64,000 nucleotides of DNA from an uncultured Synechococcus sp. (lineage in GTDB: Bacteria > Cyanobacteriota > Cyanobacteriia > PCC-6307 > Cyanobiaceae), in assembly GCA_913057985.1 (NCBI GenBank), contig CAJXPL010000014.1, positions 1-64,000 of the forward strand. Reading direction: 5' to 3'. The notes beneath the pieces were generated by a model. The model searched no databases and had not been told where the DNA came from. It saw only the letters and a list, made by a program, of their open reading frames with translations. Position 1 is the first letter of the stretch. Each line of letters starts with the position of its first letter. The position numbers were made by a program, and so were the translations under genes. This document shows, one piece after another, positions 36,493 through 46,822 of this stretch.

Positions 36493-37446
36493 ATGCTTGC
36501 CGATCTTGTCAAGCGGTCGCAGCCGGGGGCGGCTGACACCAAGCTGCTGGTGCTGGGCGGCGGATACAGCGGACGTTGTCTGGCCGGGCTGGCTCGAGCC
36601 CTGGGAACACCGGTGCTCTGCACCCGCCGTTCCCTCGACTCTGCCGAGGCGGATCTGCTCTTCGACAGCAACGGTCAGGACCAGCTCGACCCTGCTGCCC
36701 TGGAGGGCGTGACCCATCTGCTGTCCACCATCCCCCCGGATCGCGAAGGCAACGATCCGGTCTTGTTGAAGCTGCTGCCAACGCTCAGAAACCTGCCGCT
36801 GCGCTGGGCGGGCTATCTCTCCACCACAGGGGTTTACGGCGATCGTCAGGGCGGTTGGGTGTCGGAACAGGACGACCCGGCACCAGCGCTGGACCGCAGC
36901 ATGCGCCGCCTCAACTGCGAACAAGCTTGGTTGCGCTCAGGTCTGCCGATCCAGATTCTGCGTCTGCCAGGCATTTATGGACCGGGCCGATCTGTGCTCA
37001 ACGGCTTGCAGCAAGGGCGGGCCCGCTTGATCGACAAGCCTGGCCAGGTGTTCTGCCGCATCCATGTGGAAGACATCGCAGGGGCCTGCTGGCACCTGAT
37101 GCATCGCCCCAGACAGGACGCTCCAGCAAGCCCGGGCAATGGAAGCATCGTGAATGTGGTGGATGACCTCCCGGCTCCCACTGCCGAACTGATGCGGCAT
37201 GCGGCAGACCTGTTGGGTTGGGCCCTGCCGCCGCTGGAGCCGTTCGACCAGATCGTGGACAGCATGACTCCGATGGCGCAGTCGTTCTGGAGCGAGAACC
37301 GCCGCGTCAGCAACCACAGGCTCTGCCATGAGCTCGGCTATGCATTGCTGCATCCGAACTACCGCGTTGGGCTGCAGGATTGCCTGAACCAGGACAAACT
37401 CAATCCGTCTGACCTGGGTTCTCCCCCTCAATCAGCCAACGGTTGA
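36493..37446 (+). CDS. NAD-dependent epimerase/dehydratase-like SDR protein
   Basis: Atypical extended SDR. The nucleotide motif LLVLGGGYSGRCLAG lies at about 19-33. The sequence STTGVYGDRQGGWVSE near 112 replaces the usual catalytic Tyr-x3-Lys, and LPGIYGPGRSVLN near 158 and FCRIHVEDIAGA near 186 follow. The pattern matches YeeZ-like proteins of unknown substrate. The first 17 residues are a polar leader, and the start lies immediately after the LexA-like boxes. The 3' end overlaps an antisense small gene by 47 bases. Confidence 0.8.
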   Translation: MLADLVKRSQPGAADTKLLVLGGGYSGRCLAGLARALGTPVLCTRRSLDSAEADLLFDSNGQDQLDPAALEGVTHLLSTIPPDREGNDPVLLKLLPTLRNLPLRWAGYLSTTGVYGDRQGGWVSEQDDPAPALDRSMRRLNCEQAWLRSGLPIQILRLPGIYGPGRSVLNGLQQGRARLIDKPGQVFCRIHVEDIAGACWHLMHRPRQDAPASPGNGSIVNVVDDLPAPTAELMRHAADLLGWALPPLEPFDQIVDSMTPMAQSFWSENRRVSNHRLCHELGYALLHPNYRVGLQDCLNQDKLNPSDLGSPPQSANG

Positions 37447-37609
37447 CATCGAAACCCTCGCCTTCCTCAGGCAGGGATAGCCCCACATCCTCAAGGAAAC
37501 GGGAGAGATGCAGTTCGATCCAGCCATTGCTCAGGCCAGCGGCCAATCCCACCAACAGACACCCCAGCAGCAGCAAACGCAGCACAGCGATGGGCCCCCA
37601 CGATTCCAC
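37400..37609 (-). CDS. Small membrane protein overlapping two opposite genes
   Basis: 69 residues from a GTG at 37609. One span at about 8-27 (IAVLRLLLLGCLLVGLAAGL) is followed by an amphipathic acidic tail (IELHLSRFLEDVGLSLPEEGEGFDVNRWLI). The sequence reads as a real protein rather than antisense noise. It overlaps the 3' end of the SDR gene by 47 bases and the 5' end of pdxA by 20, both on the other strand. Start could also be further upstream, but that part is antisense to pdxA. Confidence 0.5.
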   Translation of the reverse strand: MESWGPIAVLRLLLLGCLLVGLAAGLSNGWIELHLSRFLEDVGLSLPEEGEGFDVNRWLIEGENPGQTD

Positions 37610-38606
37610 GAACCCTAGGCATGAGCTGGTGATCGCTCTCGGCGATCCCGCGGGCATCGGCATGGAAGTGGTGCTGAAAGCCCTCGCCTCACCCACGCTC
37701 CCCCCAGAGCTCCAACCCTTGCTGGTGGGTTGCCGACGCACGCTGATCAGCACCCACGCGCGACTGCAGCGGCAAACGAGCCACCCCCTTGCCAACCCCG
37801 CAGCCCTCAGGATCGCCGACCAACCGCTGGAGGCCAGCGTTCAGCCAGGACAGCCCACCACCAGCGGAGCCGATGCGGGGTTTCGCTGGCTGACCCGCGC
37901 CGTCGAACTGCTGCAGGAACGGGGGTCCCGCGCCCTGGTCACCGGGCCCATCGCCAAACACCTCTGGCATGCGGCCGGCCACCGCTATCCCGGGCAGACC
38001 GAACGGCTGGCTGAGTTGGCTGGACGCCAGCGCTCCTCAATGCTGTTCACCGCCGTCTCTCCAACCAGCGGCTGGCGCCTGAACACCTTGCTGGCCACCA
38101 CCCACATCCCCCTCAGCCAGGTCCCTGAAGCGCTGAGCCCAGACCTGGTACACCACAAACTGAACGTGCTGGAGGAGTTCTGTCGACGCTTCACGAGCAC
38201 ACCCCATCTGCGCATTGCCGGTCTGAATCCCCATGCCGGTGAAGCCGGTCAACTGGGCCACGAAGAAGCCGAATGGCTGCTGCCGCTGCTGGATCAATGG
38301 CGGAAGGACCATCCTCAGGTGCAGCTGGTGGGTCCCGTTCCTCCGGACACCTGCTGGATCAGCGCTGCTCGCGCTTGGCAGTCGCCAAACCAGCCTGGTC
38401 CTGACGGGATCCTGGCCCTACATCACGACCAGGGGCTCATTCCCGTGAAGCTGCTGGCCTTCGACGCTGCGGTGAACACCACCTTGGAACTGCCGTTCCT
38501 ACGCACCTCCCCCGACCACGGCACCGCCTTCGACATTGCGGCCGAAGGTATTGCCAGCCCTGAAAGCACGACGGCAGCCATTCAGGCCGCCTGGGACCTG
38601 AGCTGA
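37590..38606 (+). CDS. pdxA: 4-hydroxythreonine-4-phosphate dehydrogenase
   Basis: Oxidises 4-phosphohydroxy-threonine in the DXP-dependent pyridoxal phosphate pathway. The motif ALGDPAGIGMEVVLKAL is near 16-32. Metal-binding histidines lie in LLATTHIPLSQV, NPHAGEAGQLGHEE and LALHHDQGLIPVK. The C-terminal FLRTSPDHGTAFDIA is highly diagnostic. The ATG at 37590 is used; a longer frame to 37443 has low-complexity serine/arginine sequence antisense to the small membrane-protein gene. Length of 338 residues is typical. Confidence 0.93.
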   Translation: MGPHDSTNPRHELVIALGDPAGIGMEVVLKALASPTLPPELQPLLVGCRRTLISTHARLQRQTSHPLANPAALRIADQPLEASVQPGQPTTSGADAGFRWLTRAVELLQERGSRALVTGPIAKHLWHAAGHRYPGQTERLAELAGRQRSSMLFTAVSPTSGWRLNTLLATTHIPLSQVPEALSPDLVHHKLNVLEEFCRRFTSTPHLRIAGLNPHAGEAGQLGHEEAEWLLPLLDQWRKDHPQVQLVGPVPPDTCWISAARAWQSPNQPGPDGILALHHDQGLIPVKLLAFDAAVNTTLELPFLRTSPDHGTAFDIAAEGIASPESTTAAIQAAWDLS

Positions 38607-38607
38607 C

Positions 38608-39087
38608 TCAGGCCGGCTTGACCCGCATCAACACCTGACCGAATTCAACGGGGGTGCCGTTGTCCACCAGGATCTCCACCACTTCACCGCCAACCTCAGA
38701 CTCCAGCTCGTTCATCAGCTTCATCGCCTCAAGGATGCAGACGGTTTGGCCGACATTGATGCGGCTGCCCACCTCAACAAAAGCGGGTTCGCCCGGAGCG
38801 GGAGCGCGGTAGAAGGTCCCCACCATGGGAGCCGTGACTTCGAGCAGGTCACTCCGGGTTGCGGTGGATGCAGGCGGCGCTGCTGCGGGCTCGGCGGACG
38901 CAACGGGCGCTGGTGCTGCAGCAGCAACAGGGGCGGGCATGACCGGGGCCATGACGGCCTGGGCCGGAAGGTTCCGACGGATTTCCAGACGGAAGTCATC
39001 CCCTTCCAACCGGAACTCCTGGATATCGCTCTCCCCGAGCGCTTCCAGCAAGCGGTGCAGTTGTTCGTGATCCAGCTGCATGGTCAT
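38608..39087 (-). CDS. accB: Biotin carboxyl carrier protein of acetyl-CoA carboxylase
   Basis: Carries biotin between the carboxylase and transferase parts of acetyl-CoA carboxylase, the first step of fatty-acid synthesis. The biotinylated lysine is Lys123 in EAMKLMNE. The N-terminal oligomerisation part ([26 protein letters not shown]) and an Ala/Pro hinge (45-75) precede the lipoyl-like domain. It overlaps the efp stop by four bases (ATGA), so it is coupled to efp. Confidence 0.95.
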   Translation of the reverse strand: MTMQLDHEQLHRLLEALGESDIQEFRLEGDDFRLEIRRNLPAQAVMAPVMPAPVAAAAPAPVASAEPAAAPPASTATRSDLLEVTAPMVGTFYRAPAPGEPAFVEVGSRINVGQTVCILEAMKLMNELESEVGGEVVEILVDNGTPVEFGQVLMRVKPA

Positions 39088-39647
39088 CCGTTTTCGCGCC
39101 CGAGGTAGCTGTCGTTGCGGGTGTCCACTTTGATCTTTTCTCCCACAGAAAGGAAGAGCGGCACCATCACTTGTGCACCGGTCTCAAGAATGGCGGGCTT
39201 GGTGCCACCGGTGGCAGTGTCGCCTTTGACGCCAGGATCGGTTTCTTTGATCTCCAGAACCACGGAGTTGGGCAGTTCAACCTCGAGGGGGGTGTCGTTC
39301 CAGGACACCACGTTCACCTCCATGCCCTCCTTGAGGTATTTGCGGCTCTCACCGATCTGGTCTGCGCTGAGGCGGGTCTCCTCATAGGTGGCCATGTCCA
39401 TGAAGACATAGTCCTCGCCTTCCATGTAGGTGTGCTGAAGCGAGGATTTCTCCAACATCGCCTGGGGAAGCATCTCCCCGGCGCGGAAGGTTTTCTCCAC
39501 CACGTTGCCGGACTTCACCGCCTTGAGCTTGGTGCGCACGAAGGCAGATCCCTTGCCGGGCTTGACGTGCAAGAACTCGACAACGCGCCAAACGGCCCCA
39601 TCGATCTCAATCGTGGTGCCCGTGCGGAAGTCGTTACTGGAGATCAT
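39084..39647 (-). CDS. efp: Elongation factor P
   Basis: Rescues ribosomes stalled on proline runs, which are common in this genome (see FtsY and DnaX). It starts [17 protein letters not shown] and the loop [14 protein letters not shown] carries the modification-site lysine region at about 30-34. The C-terminus [11 protein letters not shown] is standard. The ATG at 39647 gives 187 residues; the frame extends 13 codons upstream but without family sequence. It is divergent from the cyclophilin gene, 32 bases away. Confidence 0.96.
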   Translation of the reverse strand: MISSNDFRTGTTIEIDGAVWRVVEFLHVKPGKGSAFVRTKLKAVKSGNVVEKTFRAGEMLPQAMLEKSSLQHTYMEGEDYVFMDMATYEETRLSADQIGESRKYLKEGMEVNVVSWNDTPLEVELPNSVVLEIKETDPGVKGDTATGGTKPAILETGAQVMVPLFLSVGEKIKVDTRNDSYLGRENG

Positions 39648-39679
39648 TCCCACCGAACGGTTCATCGGACTATACGGCT

Positions 39680-40789
39680 GTGCCAAAGTCCCGTCAGCAC
39701 TGGGGTTCCCCCTTGGTCCATCAGCGTTTGAACGCCGTCCTTGCTGTTCTGATCAGCTTTGCTCTGATCACAATCGCCGCCCCTGCCTGGGCCGCATTGC
39801 CCCAGGGCAATGCTGTGAAGGACCCTGCCGCGATTCTTCGGGACGCGCTTCCCTTCGATCAGGACGACATCCGCGAACTGCAGCATCGGCTGGAACTCAC
39901 CAGTGACGATCTGCGGGCCAAACGCTGGACAGCCCTCGGCAAGACGGTGTCACGCACTGAATCGCTGCTCAACACCCGCCGCGACACCATCCTGAACGCG
40001 GTGCCTGAAACCAAGCGCGGTACGGCAGAAGCACTGTTTGAGCGCGTGGATCAGGGCCTTGAAGACCTCAAAGAGAAGGTCAAAGCCACCGACAAACCAG
40101 GCTTCATCGCCGATCGACGCCGGACGCTGCGCTGCATCGGCGATGTGGAGGCCCTGCTGGTGCCCGAAGGTTTTGAACGGGAGATCCCCGCAGACTTCGA
40201 TGCCCTGCCACGGCTGCAGGGACGAGCCACCCTCAACATCAGCACCACCCAGGGGGAGCTGACCACCGTGGTGGATGGCTACAACGCCCCACTCACCGCA
40301 GGCGCCTTCGTGGATCTCGCCCTCAAGGGCTTCTATGACGGACTGCCCTTCATCCGGGCCGAAGACTTCTACGTGCTCCAGAGCGGTGATCCGGAAGGTC
40401 CGGAGATCGGCTACGTGGATCCAAAGACCAAGCAGGAGCGCCATGTGCCCCTGGAGATCCGCGTGCCGGGCGAAGACGACACGATCTACAACGAAACCTT
40501 TGAAGACGTGGGCCTGTTCATGGCCACACCAACCCTTCCGTTCGCAACCCTGGGCACCCTTGGCTGGGCCCATTCAGACCAGGCCCTCGACGACGGATCC
40601 TCGCAGTTCTTCATGTTTCTCTACGAGGCAGAGCTCACCCCGGCTGGTCTGAACCTCGTGGATGGCCGCAATGCAGCCTTCGGCTACGTGGTGGATGGAT
40701 TCGATGTTCTGGAGGAATTGGGCGTCGATGACCGGATCACCGCCGTGAAGGTGGTGGAGGGAGCGGAGCAGCTCAAAGCCCACGCATGA
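39680..40789 (+). CDS. Thylakoid-lumen-type cyclophilin (peptidyl-prolyl isomerase)
   Basis: An N-terminal signal peptide ([23 protein letters not shown], cleavage after AWA) targets it out of the cytoplasm. A helical region follows ([24 protein letters not shown], then [16 protein letters not shown]). The cyclophilin domain occupies about 185-369, with [22 protein letters not shown] and [27 protein letters not shown]. This helix-plus-cyclophilin plan is like plant TLP38/40-type proteins of the thylakoid lumen. Active-site changes ([19 protein letters not shown]) make isomerase activity uncertain. GTG start. It overlaps thiL by four bases. Confidence 0.83.
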   Translation: MPKSRQHWGSPLVHQRLNAVLAVLISFALITIAAPAWAALPQGNAVKDPAAILRDALPFDQDDIRELQHRLELTSDDLRAKRWTALGKTVSRTESLLNTRRDTILNAVPETKRGTAEALFERVDQGLEDLKEKVKATDKPGFIADRRRTLRCIGDVEALLVPEGFEREIPADFDALPRLQGRATLNISTTQGELTTVVDGYNAPLTAGAFVDLALKGFYDGLPFIRAEDFYVLQSGDPEGPEIGYVDPKTKQERHVPLEIRVPGEDDTIYNETFEDVGLFMATPTLPFATLGTLGWAHSDQALDDGSSQFFMFLYEAELTPAGLNLVDGRNAAFGYVVDGFDVLEELGVDDRITAVKVVEGAEQLKAHA

Positions 40790-41772
40790 GCCCGACCCTG
40801 GCGGAGCTGACTGAAGCGGAGTTGCTCAGGCGGCTGGCTCGCTTCGCTCCGCCCGATCAGCTCAGTGACGACACCGCAGCCCTGCCCGCCGACGCCCGGC
40901 CACTGCTGATCAACACCGACGTTCTGGTGGATGGCATCCATTTCAGCGATGCCACCACAACCTCCATGGATGTGGGCTGGCGCGCCGTTGCCGCCAACCT
41001 GTCCGACTTGGCCGCCAGTGGTGCAGTCGACATCGATGGAATCACCGTGGCCCTGGTCGCCCCAGGCCACACCCGTTGGGACTGGGTGGACGGGGTGTAT
41101 CAAGGCATCAGTGCCGCCTTGGGGCAGTACGGCGGCGTTCTGCTGGGGGGTGACTGCTCCAAAGGAGAGCAGAGGCTGCTCTCGATCACGGCACTCGGCC
41201 GTCTCGGACCCCTGCGTCTGCATCGCAACGCAGCCCGCCCTGGCGATGTGCTGGTCACCAGTGGGCCCCATGGGCTCAGCCGACTGGGCCTCGCCCTCCT
41301 CCAGAACGATCCAAACGTGCGTGACATCGCTTTGTGCTCAACCCTGCGGGACCAGGCGATCGCACGCCACCAACGCCCGACACCTCGGCTGAAGGACGTC
41401 CAGCAGCTGCTGGCCTGCAAACCGAAGCATCTGCCCTGGCGGGCCGGGGGAACCGACAGCAGCGACGGACTGCTCTCTGCCGTCGCAGGTCTCTGCAGCA
41501 GCAGCGGCTGCGGAGCGGTGCTGCAGAACGACCAACTTCCAACGACCGAAGGCTGGCCTGAGGGAGCTCAATGGACGGATTGGTGCCTCGCCGGAGGAGA
41601 GGACTTTGAGCTGGTGCTGAGCCTTCCCGAGGCCTGGGCCGATGTCTGGCAGCGATGCATCCCCGAAAGCCAGCGCATTGGCCAGATCAATGCTGAAGCG
41701 GGCGTCATCCGCTGGGCCCACAACCACGAGCCAGTGGACACAAGCGGATTTGATCACTTTCGCCAGCCCTGA
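40786..41772 (+). CDS. thiL: Thiamine-monophosphate kinase
   Basis: Makes thiamine pyrophosphate, the last step of thiamine synthesis. It belongs to the PurM/ThiL/SelD fold: LSDDTAAL near 26, LINTDVLVDGIHF near 45, GWRAVAANLSDLAASG near 65, LGGDCSKGE near 122, GGTDSSDGLL near 222 and LAGGEDFELVLS near 267. Length of 328 residues is normal. The start overlaps the cyclophilin stop (ATGA). The partner thiG is at 20820. Confidence 0.93.
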   Translation: MSPTLAELTEAELLRRLARFAPPDQLSDDTAALPADARPLLINTDVLVDGIHFSDATTTSMDVGWRAVAANLSDLAASGAVDIDGITVALVAPGHTRWDWVDGVYQGISAALGQYGGVLLGGDCSKGEQRLLSITALGRLGPLRLHRNAARPGDVLVTSGPHGLSRLGLALLQNDPNVRDIALCSTLRDQAIARHQRPTPRLKDVQQLLACKPKHLPWRAGGTDSSDGLLSAVAGLCSSSGCGAVLQNDQLPTTEGWPEGAQWTDWCLAGGEDFELVLSLPEAWADVWQRCIPESQRIGQINAEAGVIRWAHNHEPVDTSGFDHFRQP

Positions 41773-41800
41773 GCGGCCCCCCAAGCGACCGTGCCTGACC

Positions 41801-41836
41801 AAAAAAATCCCCCCCAAGTCGGGAGGGATCAAAAAA
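41801..41836 (-). terminator. Rho-independent terminator of gap2
   Basis: The stem ATCCCCCCC (41807-41815) pairs with GGGAGGGAT (41821-41829), with one mismatch and a five-base loop. On the minus strand it is followed by a run of seven T (41801-41807), just after the gap2 stop. A run of A on the other flank may let it work in both directions and also end thiL. Confidence 0.8.
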
Positions 41837-41851
41837 GCGGTCAGCTGGCGA

Positions 41852-42877
41852 TCACTTCCAGTTCTTGGCCACCACCTCGGCGAGGTCAACAACACGCTGG
41901 CTGTAGCCCCACTCGTTGTCGTACCAAGCCAGGATCTTCACAGCCTTGTCACCCATGGCGTAGGTGAGGTCGGCATCAAAGATGGTGGACTCGTTGGTGC
42001 CGGCGTAGTCGGTGGACACCAGGGGCAGATCGCTGTATTTGATGATCCCCTTCATGCCGTTCTCAGAAGCCGACTTGATAGCGGCCTTGATGTCGTCGAC
42101 GCTGGCGGCGCGGGAGGGGCCGAAGGTCAGGTCAACGGCGGAGACGTTCGGGGTGGGAACGCGCATGGCGAAGCCGGTGAGCTTGCCCTTCACCTCGGGG
42201 TAAACCAGAGCCACGGCTTTGGCTGCACCGGTGGTGGTGGGAACCATGTTCAGAGCTGCAGCACGGGCGCGGCGCAGGTCGCGGTGGCTGTTGTCCAGGA
42301 TCCGCTGGTCGCCGGTGTAGCTGTGAATGGTGGTCATCAGACCCCAGTCGAGGCCGAAGTTCTGATCCAGAACCTTGACGATCGGTGCCAGGCAGTTGGT
42401 GGTGCAGCTGGCATTGCTGAGGATGTCCCAGTCTTCGTGGCGGTACTGGTCGTCGTTGACGCCCACAACGAAGGTGCCGACGCGATCACCCTTACCAGGG
42501 GCGGTGAGGATCACCTTCTTGGCGCCAGCCTGGATGTGCATGCTGGCTTTCTCATCGGTGTTGAACACACCGGTGGACTCGATCACCAGGTCAACGCCCC
42601 ACTCCTTCCAGGGGCAGTTGAGGGGATTGCGGTCAGCGAAGAACTTGATCTCCTTACCGTTGACGAACATCGAGCTGTCCGTGGTCTTGATGTCGACGGA
42701 GGAATCAAGACGTCCAAGGATGGAGTCGTAGGTCAGCAGGTGAGCGCTGGTGGCGGGATCGGAGGTGGAGTTCATCCCCACGATTTCCAGGCCGGTGTCA
42801 GCGCCCCGGCTGATCCATCCCCGCAGAACATTGCGACCGATCCGGCCGAATCCATTGATCGCAACGCGCAGGGTCAT
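41852..42877 (-). CDS. gap2: Glyceraldehyde-3-phosphate dehydrogenase, Gap2 type
   Basis: The Calvin-cycle, dual-cofactor enzyme of cyanobacteria. The Rossmann motif INGFGRIGR is at 7-15, and the segment after the second strand reads [15 protein letters not shown], the pattern of Gap2/GapA rather than NAD-only enzymes. Catalytic Cys158 lies in SNASCTTNC. It ends [17 protein letters not shown]. It lacks the C-terminal CP12-like tail of plant GapB. The ATG at 42877 is used; the upstream open frame of eight codons is not family-like. It has its own terminator and a 161-base upstream region shared with divergent murC. Confidence 0.95.
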   Translation of the reverse strand: MTLRVAINGFGRIGRNVLRGWISRGADTGLEIVGMNSTSDPATSAHLLTYDSILGRLDSSVDIKTTDSSMFVNGKEIKFFADRNPLNCPWKEWGVDLVIESTGVFNTDEKASMHIQAGAKKVILTAPGKGDRVGTFVVGVNDDQYRHEDWDILSNASCTTNCLAPIVKVLDQNFGLDWGLMTTIHSYTGDQRILDNSHRDLRRARAAALNMVPTTTGAAKAVALVYPEVKGKLTGFAMRVPTPNVSAVDLTFGPSRAASVDDIKAAIKSASENGMKGIIKYSDLPLVSTDYAGTNESTIFDADLTYAMGDKAVKILAWYDNEWGYSQRVVDLAEVVAKNWK

Positions 42878-42916
42878 GGCAGAAGCGGCAAAGCCGCGCA
42901 AGAGTTTTGGCCGCCG

Positions 42917-42922
42917 ATCATA
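42917..42922 (-). promoter_or_regulatory. Possible -10 element of gap2
   Basis: On the minus strand TATGAT lies 40 bases before the gap2 start, in the only AT-rich part of the gap2-murC interval. No good -35 element sits at 17 bases, so this is a weak guess. Nothing else recognisable was seen in 42878-43038. Confidence 0.25.
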
Positions 42923-43038
42923 CAGAAATCAGCAGAAATACTTTGCCCAAGGCCAAATTAAATTCGCTTGATCCGTCCCTCAACACGGCAGACAAGCAGC
43001 GGCAACTGACTTATCTTTCTTCCGACTGAAGCCCTCCG

Positions 43039-44448
43039 TTGCCGCGCCTGCTCGACCGTCAGACACCAGTCCACTTCATCGGTGTCGGCGGAATTGGAAT
43101 GTCGGCCTTAGCCCGGATTCTCGTTGACCGCGGTCACTTGGTCAGCGGCTCGGACCCGCGTGACAATGCGACAACACAACAGCTGAAGACCCTCGGAGTA
43201 AAGGTCTTCCGTCAGCAGGACGCCACCTGCATTGATGCCGTCACGGAAGCAACTGCCGCTGGCTCGCCGGTGGTGGTGATCAGCACAGCCATCCCCGAGA
43301 GCAATCCGGAACTGCAGCGGGCCCGGCAGCAGGGGCTGCAGATCTGGCATCGCTCCGATCTCCTGGCGGCTCTGATCGAGCAACAACCCTCCATTGCAGT
43401 CGCCGGCAGCCACGGCAAGACCACCACCAGCACCTTGATCACCACCTTGCTGCTGGAGGCCGATCAGGACCCAACCGCTGTGATTGGAGGCATCGTTCCC
43501 AGCCTCGGCAGCAACGGCCATTCCGGCCAGGGGAAATTGCTCGTGGCCGAGGCGGATGAATCCGACGGGTCCCTGGTGAAGTTCAGCCCGAGCCTCGGCG
43601 TGATCACCAACCTGGAGCTGGATCACACCGATCACTACGCCAGCCTCGACGAGCTGATCTCCACCCTGAAGCGCTTTGCCGGCGGTTGCGAACGCCTGCT
43701 GGCCAATCACGACTGCCCGATCCTTCAGGAACACTTCCAGCCAACGGCCTGGTGGTCCAACCAGAGCGCTGAATCCGTTGACTTCGCCGCCCTGCCCTTG
43801 AGCCTTGAAGGCGATCGATGCCTTGCCCGTTTCTATGAAGCCGGCCACCCCGTTGGCGACTTCACCCTGCCGATGGCCGGGCTGCACAACCTGAGCAATG
43901 CAACAGGGGCCTTGGCCGCCTGCCGGATGGAAGGTCTCCCCTTTGACCAATTGGTGGAGGGACTCGCGGGACTGAAAGCACCCGGACGCCGATTCGATCT
44001 CCGGGGCACCTGGAAGGGACGTCACATCGTTGACGACTATGCCCACCATCCCAGCGAAGTGAAGGCGACCCTGGAAATGGCCCGCCTGATGGTGAGCAGT
44101 GGCCGCAGTCCACTCCCCACAGCACCGCAACGGCTGCTGGCGGTGTTCCAACCGCACCGCTACAGCCGCACCCGGCAGTTCCTCGATGGCTTTGCCCAAG
44201 CCCTGCAGAACTGTGATCTGCTGCTGCTGGCTCCCGTCTATGCCGCAGGAGAGCAACCCCTGCACGGCATCTGCAGCCATGCCCTGGCAGAACGGGTCCG
44301 CAATCTGAAGCCGGATCTTGAGATCGCCGTCGCGGAGACTCTCGATGAACTCACCGACCTGGTGATCCAGCACAGCCGCGAAGAGGATCTCGTTCTGGCC
44401 ATGGGCGCTGGCGATGTGAATGGGCTCTGGTCAAGGCTGACGTCATGA
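43039..44448 (+). CDS. murC: UDP-N-acetylmuramate--L-alanine ligase
   Basis: Adds the first amino acid of the peptidoglycan stem peptide. The N-terminal UDP-binding motif [14 protein letters not shown] is at 11-24, the ATP P-loop AGSHGKTTT near 120, ADESDGS near 165, [10 protein letters not shown] near 193, [10 protein letters not shown] near 333 and FQPHRYSRT near 371. Length of 469 residues is normal. The start is a TTG giving [15 protein letters not shown]. It overlaps murB by four bases. Confidence 0.95.
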   Translation: MPRLLDRQTPVHFIGVGGIGMSALARILVDRGHLVSGSDPRDNATTQQLKTLGVKVFRQQDATCIDAVTEATAAGSPVVVISTAIPESNPELQRARQQGLQIWHRSDLLAALIEQQPSIAVAGSHGKTTTSTLITTLLLEADQDPTAVIGGIVPSLGSNGHSGQGKLLVAEADESDGSLVKFSPSLGVITNLELDHTDHYASLDELISTLKRFAGGCERLLANHDCPILQEHFQPTAWWSNQSAESVDFAALPLSLEGDRCLARFYEAGHPVGDFTLPMAGLHNLSNATGALAACRMEGLPFDQLVEGLAGLKAPGRRFDLRGTWKGRHIVDDYAHHPSEVKATLEMARLMVSSGRSPLPTAPQRLLAVFQPHRYSRTRQFLDGFAQALQNCDLLLLAPVYAAGEQPLHGICSHALAERVRNLKPDLEIAVAETLDELTDLVIQHSREEDLVLAMGAGDVNGLWSRLTS

Positions 44449-45347
44449 CCCCATCGGATGACCGCCTACCCCAGGCCGGAGTCAGCCTTGCCGACTACAC
44501 CACTTGGCGGGTGGGAGGAGCCGCTGAATGGCTCGCGGAACCCGTCAGCCTTGAAGAGACCCAGGCCTGGATCCAATGGGCCGCTCACCAGGGCATGCCC
44601 TGCCGCGTCATCGGCGCTGGGTCGAACCTGCTGATTCACGATGACGGCCTGCCGGGGCTCTCGCTCTGTCTGCGCAAACTTCAGGGGCTGCAGCTTGATG
44701 CCACCACGGGGACCGTGGAGGTGCTCGCCGGCGAACCGATCCCGTCACTGGCAAGACGCGCTGCACGCGCTGGATTGCATGGCCTGGAGTGGTCGGTTGG
44801 AATTCCAGGAACCGCTGGCGGTGCGGCTGTGATGAATGCAGGAGCCCAGGGAGGCTGCACAGCGGAATGGCTGGAGTCCGTGCGGGTCATGCCCCTGGAG
44901 GGGGGCAACTGCTTTGAGCTGCAGCGGGATCAACTGGACTTCGCCTACCGGCACAGCCGTCTTCAAGACGACAACCTCGTGGTGTTGTCGGCACGGTTCC
45001 GCTTGCAGCCCGGTCACGATCCGAATGAACTGAAGCGGGTTACCACTGCGAACCTCAGTCACCGCACCACCACGCAGCCCTACCAACAACCCAGCTGCGG
45101 CAGCGTCTTCCGCAATCCGGAACCGCTCAAGGCCGGACGGCTGATCGAAGAGCAGGGGCTGAAGGGAACCCGAATCGGCGGCGCCGAAATCTCAACCGTG
45201 CATGCCAATTTCATCGTCAATACTGGTGATGCCGAGGCGAAGGACATCGCCCAGTTGATCCAGCTGGTGCAGGACCGCATCGAAGCCGAGCACGGAATTC
45301 GTCTGCACCCGGAAGTGAAGCGCCTGGGATTCGCTTCGGCGGCTTAG
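44445..45347 (+). CDS. murB: UDP-N-acetylenolpyruvoylglucosamine reductase
   Basis: Makes UDP-MurNAc, the substrate of the adjacent MurC. FAD-binding segments are [14 protein letters not shown] near 49-62 and [19 protein letters not shown] near 109-127. The proton-donor serine is in CGSVFRNP near 224. The final block [11 protein letters not shown] and LHPEVKRLG is type I MurB. Length is 300 residues. The ATGA overlap with murC implies coupling; the order murC-murB is common. Confidence 0.95.
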   Translation: MTPSDDRLPQAGVSLADYTTWRVGGAAEWLAEPVSLEETQAWIQWAAHQGMPCRVIGAGSNLLIHDDGLPGLSLCLRKLQGLQLDATTGTVEVLAGEPIPSLARRAARAGLHGLEWSVGIPGTAGGAAVMNAGAQGGCTAEWLESVRVMPLEGGNCFELQRDQLDFAYRHSRLQDDNLVVLSARFRLQPGHDPNELKRVTTANLSHRTTTQPYQQPSCGSVFRNPEPLKAGRLIEEQGLKGTRIGGAEISTVHANFIVNTGDAEAKDIAQLIQLVQDRIEAEHGIRLHPEVKRLGFASAA

Positions 45348-45371
45348 CCTTCCGGCTCCCACAGGATCGCC

Positions 45372-45713
45372 ATGGCAGGGTTCGGACTCCCCAATTTCGG
45401 CCAGCTCACCGAAGCCTTCAAGAAGGCCCAGGAGATTCAACAGAACGCTCAGGCCCTGCAGGACGAACTGGACGGGATGGAGATCGAAGGCAAGAGCAGC
45501 GATGGCCGTGCCAGCGTTTGGCTGTCGGGCAACCAGCAACCCCTGCGGGTGCGTCTGGACCCAGCCCTGCTGCAGGAGGGACAACAGGCCAGCGAAACGG
45601 CCACCCTGGAAGCCCTGCAGGCGGCCTATGAGCAATCCACCGCCACGATGAAAGGCCGGATGGAAGAACTCACCGGTGGCCTGAACCTCAACCTCCCCGG
45701 GATGGGCGGCTGA
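45372..45713 (+). CDS. YbaB/EbfC family nucleoid-associated protein
   Basis: 113 residues. A Gly/Phe-rich start ([40 protein letters not shown]) leads into the alpha-beta domain that dimerises into a tweezers shape and binds DNA. The C-terminus is Gly/Met-rich ([10 protein letters not shown]). It sits 24 bases after murB. It converges with rsgA with a 26-base overlap. Confidence 0.88.
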   Translation: MAGFGLPNFGQLTEAFKKAQEIQQNAQALQDELDGMEIEGKSSDGRASVWLSGNQQPLRVRLDPALLQEGQQASETATLEALQAAYEQSTATMKGRMEELTGGLNLNLPGMGG

Positions 45714-46602
45714 GGCTGCTCTGCTCGATCAATGCGGCCTTGTACAGGGCATAGCGTTCCCAGTCCGTGGACACACCGCAACCGGGCTCACCGCGATGCA
45801 GGCAGTCGCGGAAGCGACAGGGCCAGGGATCGAGTTGCTGCCGCAACTCCGGAAAAAGGACCCCCAGTTCCTGGGGATCCTCCGGAAGATCGGGGCGGTT
45901 GAAGCCGGGGGTGTCGGCCACCCTCGCCCTGGGACCCAGGGGAAACAGCTCCACGTGGCGGGTGGTGTGGCGCCCGCGCTGCAGTCGGCCAGACACCGCA
46001 GCCGTGCGCAGTTGAAGGTCAGGACGCAACTGGTTCAGCAGGCTGCTCTTGCCCACCCCGGAAGGCCCGCAGAGCACCGACAGCTGCGCGCCAGCCAAAC
46101 GCTGATGTAAAGCATCAATGCCGGTTCCGGCTGCACTGGACAGCGCCAGCGGGGCATAGCCCCACCCCTGCAACCGGGTGACAAGCCGCTCGAGGGCTGC
46201 AGCTGAGAGGAGGTCTGTCTTGGTGAGCAGCAGGATCACCTCCAGCCCGGTCCGTTCCGCCGTCAACAGGAAGCGACTGGCCTGATCAGGGTCAAAGCCG
46301 GGCTGTTCCACCGCCAACACCACAGCCACCAGAGAGACGTTGGCCACCGGTGGGCGTGTGAGAAAGCTGTGGCGTGGCTCGACCTCTGCCACCACGGCAC
46401 GCCCCTGGCCTGGATCAATGGCCTCAACGCGAACCCGATCGCCCACGTAAACGGCTTCACCCCGATGGCTGAGCCGGGTGCGGCGGGTGCAGAGCAGCCG
46501 CCCCGGGCATCCATCAGGTGCGACATCCAGTTCAACCTCCAGATAGTTGGCCTGGAGCGCCACCACCATCCCGGATGCCACCGAACGGGCGGTGTCAGCC
46601 AC
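45688..46602 (-). CDS. rsgA: Ribosome small-subunit GTPase RsgA
   Basis: Circularly permuted GTPase that checks 30S maturation. An N-terminal OB fold (about 10-75) comes first. The G motifs then appear in permuted order: TKTD (G4) near 127, GPSGVGKSS (G1) near 184 and DTPGF (G3) near 233. A C-terminal zinc module [16 protein letters not shown] follows near 265-280. The start is a GTG that overlaps tusA by eight bases. Confidence 0.92.
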   Translation of the reverse strand: MADTARSVASGMVVALQANYLEVELDVAPDGCPGRLLCTRRTRLSHRGEAVYVGDRVRVEAIDPGQGRAVVAEVEPRHSFLTRPPVANVSLVAVVLAVEQPGFDPDQASRFLLTAERTGLEVILLLTKTDLLSAAALERLVTRLQGWGYAPLALSSAAGTGIDALHQRLAGAQLSVLCGPSGVGKSSLLNQLRPDLQLRTAAVSGRLQRGRHTTRHVELFPLGPRARVADTPGFNRPDLPEDPQELGVLFPELRQQLDPWPCRFRDCLHRGEPGCGVSTDWERYALYKAALIEQSSLSRPSRGG

Positions 46603-46822
46603 CGCGGATCACCTCGATGGTGACGGCATCCGGCGTTTGATCAATGCACTCCACACGATGGCCTGCATCCCTCAGACCTGGAAGGACCATGGCCTCAGGC
46701 TCACCCCGATCGAGACAGACCTGCAGACAGTCGCCAGTGTTCATCTGCTCGAGGGTGAGCTTGCAGCGAATGAAATTCACCGGACAGGGCGTTCCCCGCA
46801 GATCCAGGGAACGCCTGCTCAT
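46595..46822 (-). CDS. tusA: TusA-like sulfur-carrier protein
   Basis: 75 residues with the SirA/TusA fold: [22 protein letters not shown] carries the active cysteine of the CP motif (Cys13), followed by [23 protein letters not shown]. In E. coli TusA relays sulfur for tRNA 2-thiolation and other pathways; the cyanobacterial partner is unknown. It overlaps dnaJ by four bases and rsgA by eight, so all three are probably translated together. Confidence 0.85.
   Translation of the reverse strand: MSRRSLDLRGTPCPVNFIRCKLTLEQMNTGDCLQVCLDRGEPEAMVLPGLRDAGHRVECIDQTPDAVTIEVIRGG

Noticed and set aside
41642-42961. 439-codon open frame on the + strand
   Set aside because: Antisense to gap2 and overlapping thiL; shadow of strong codon bias.
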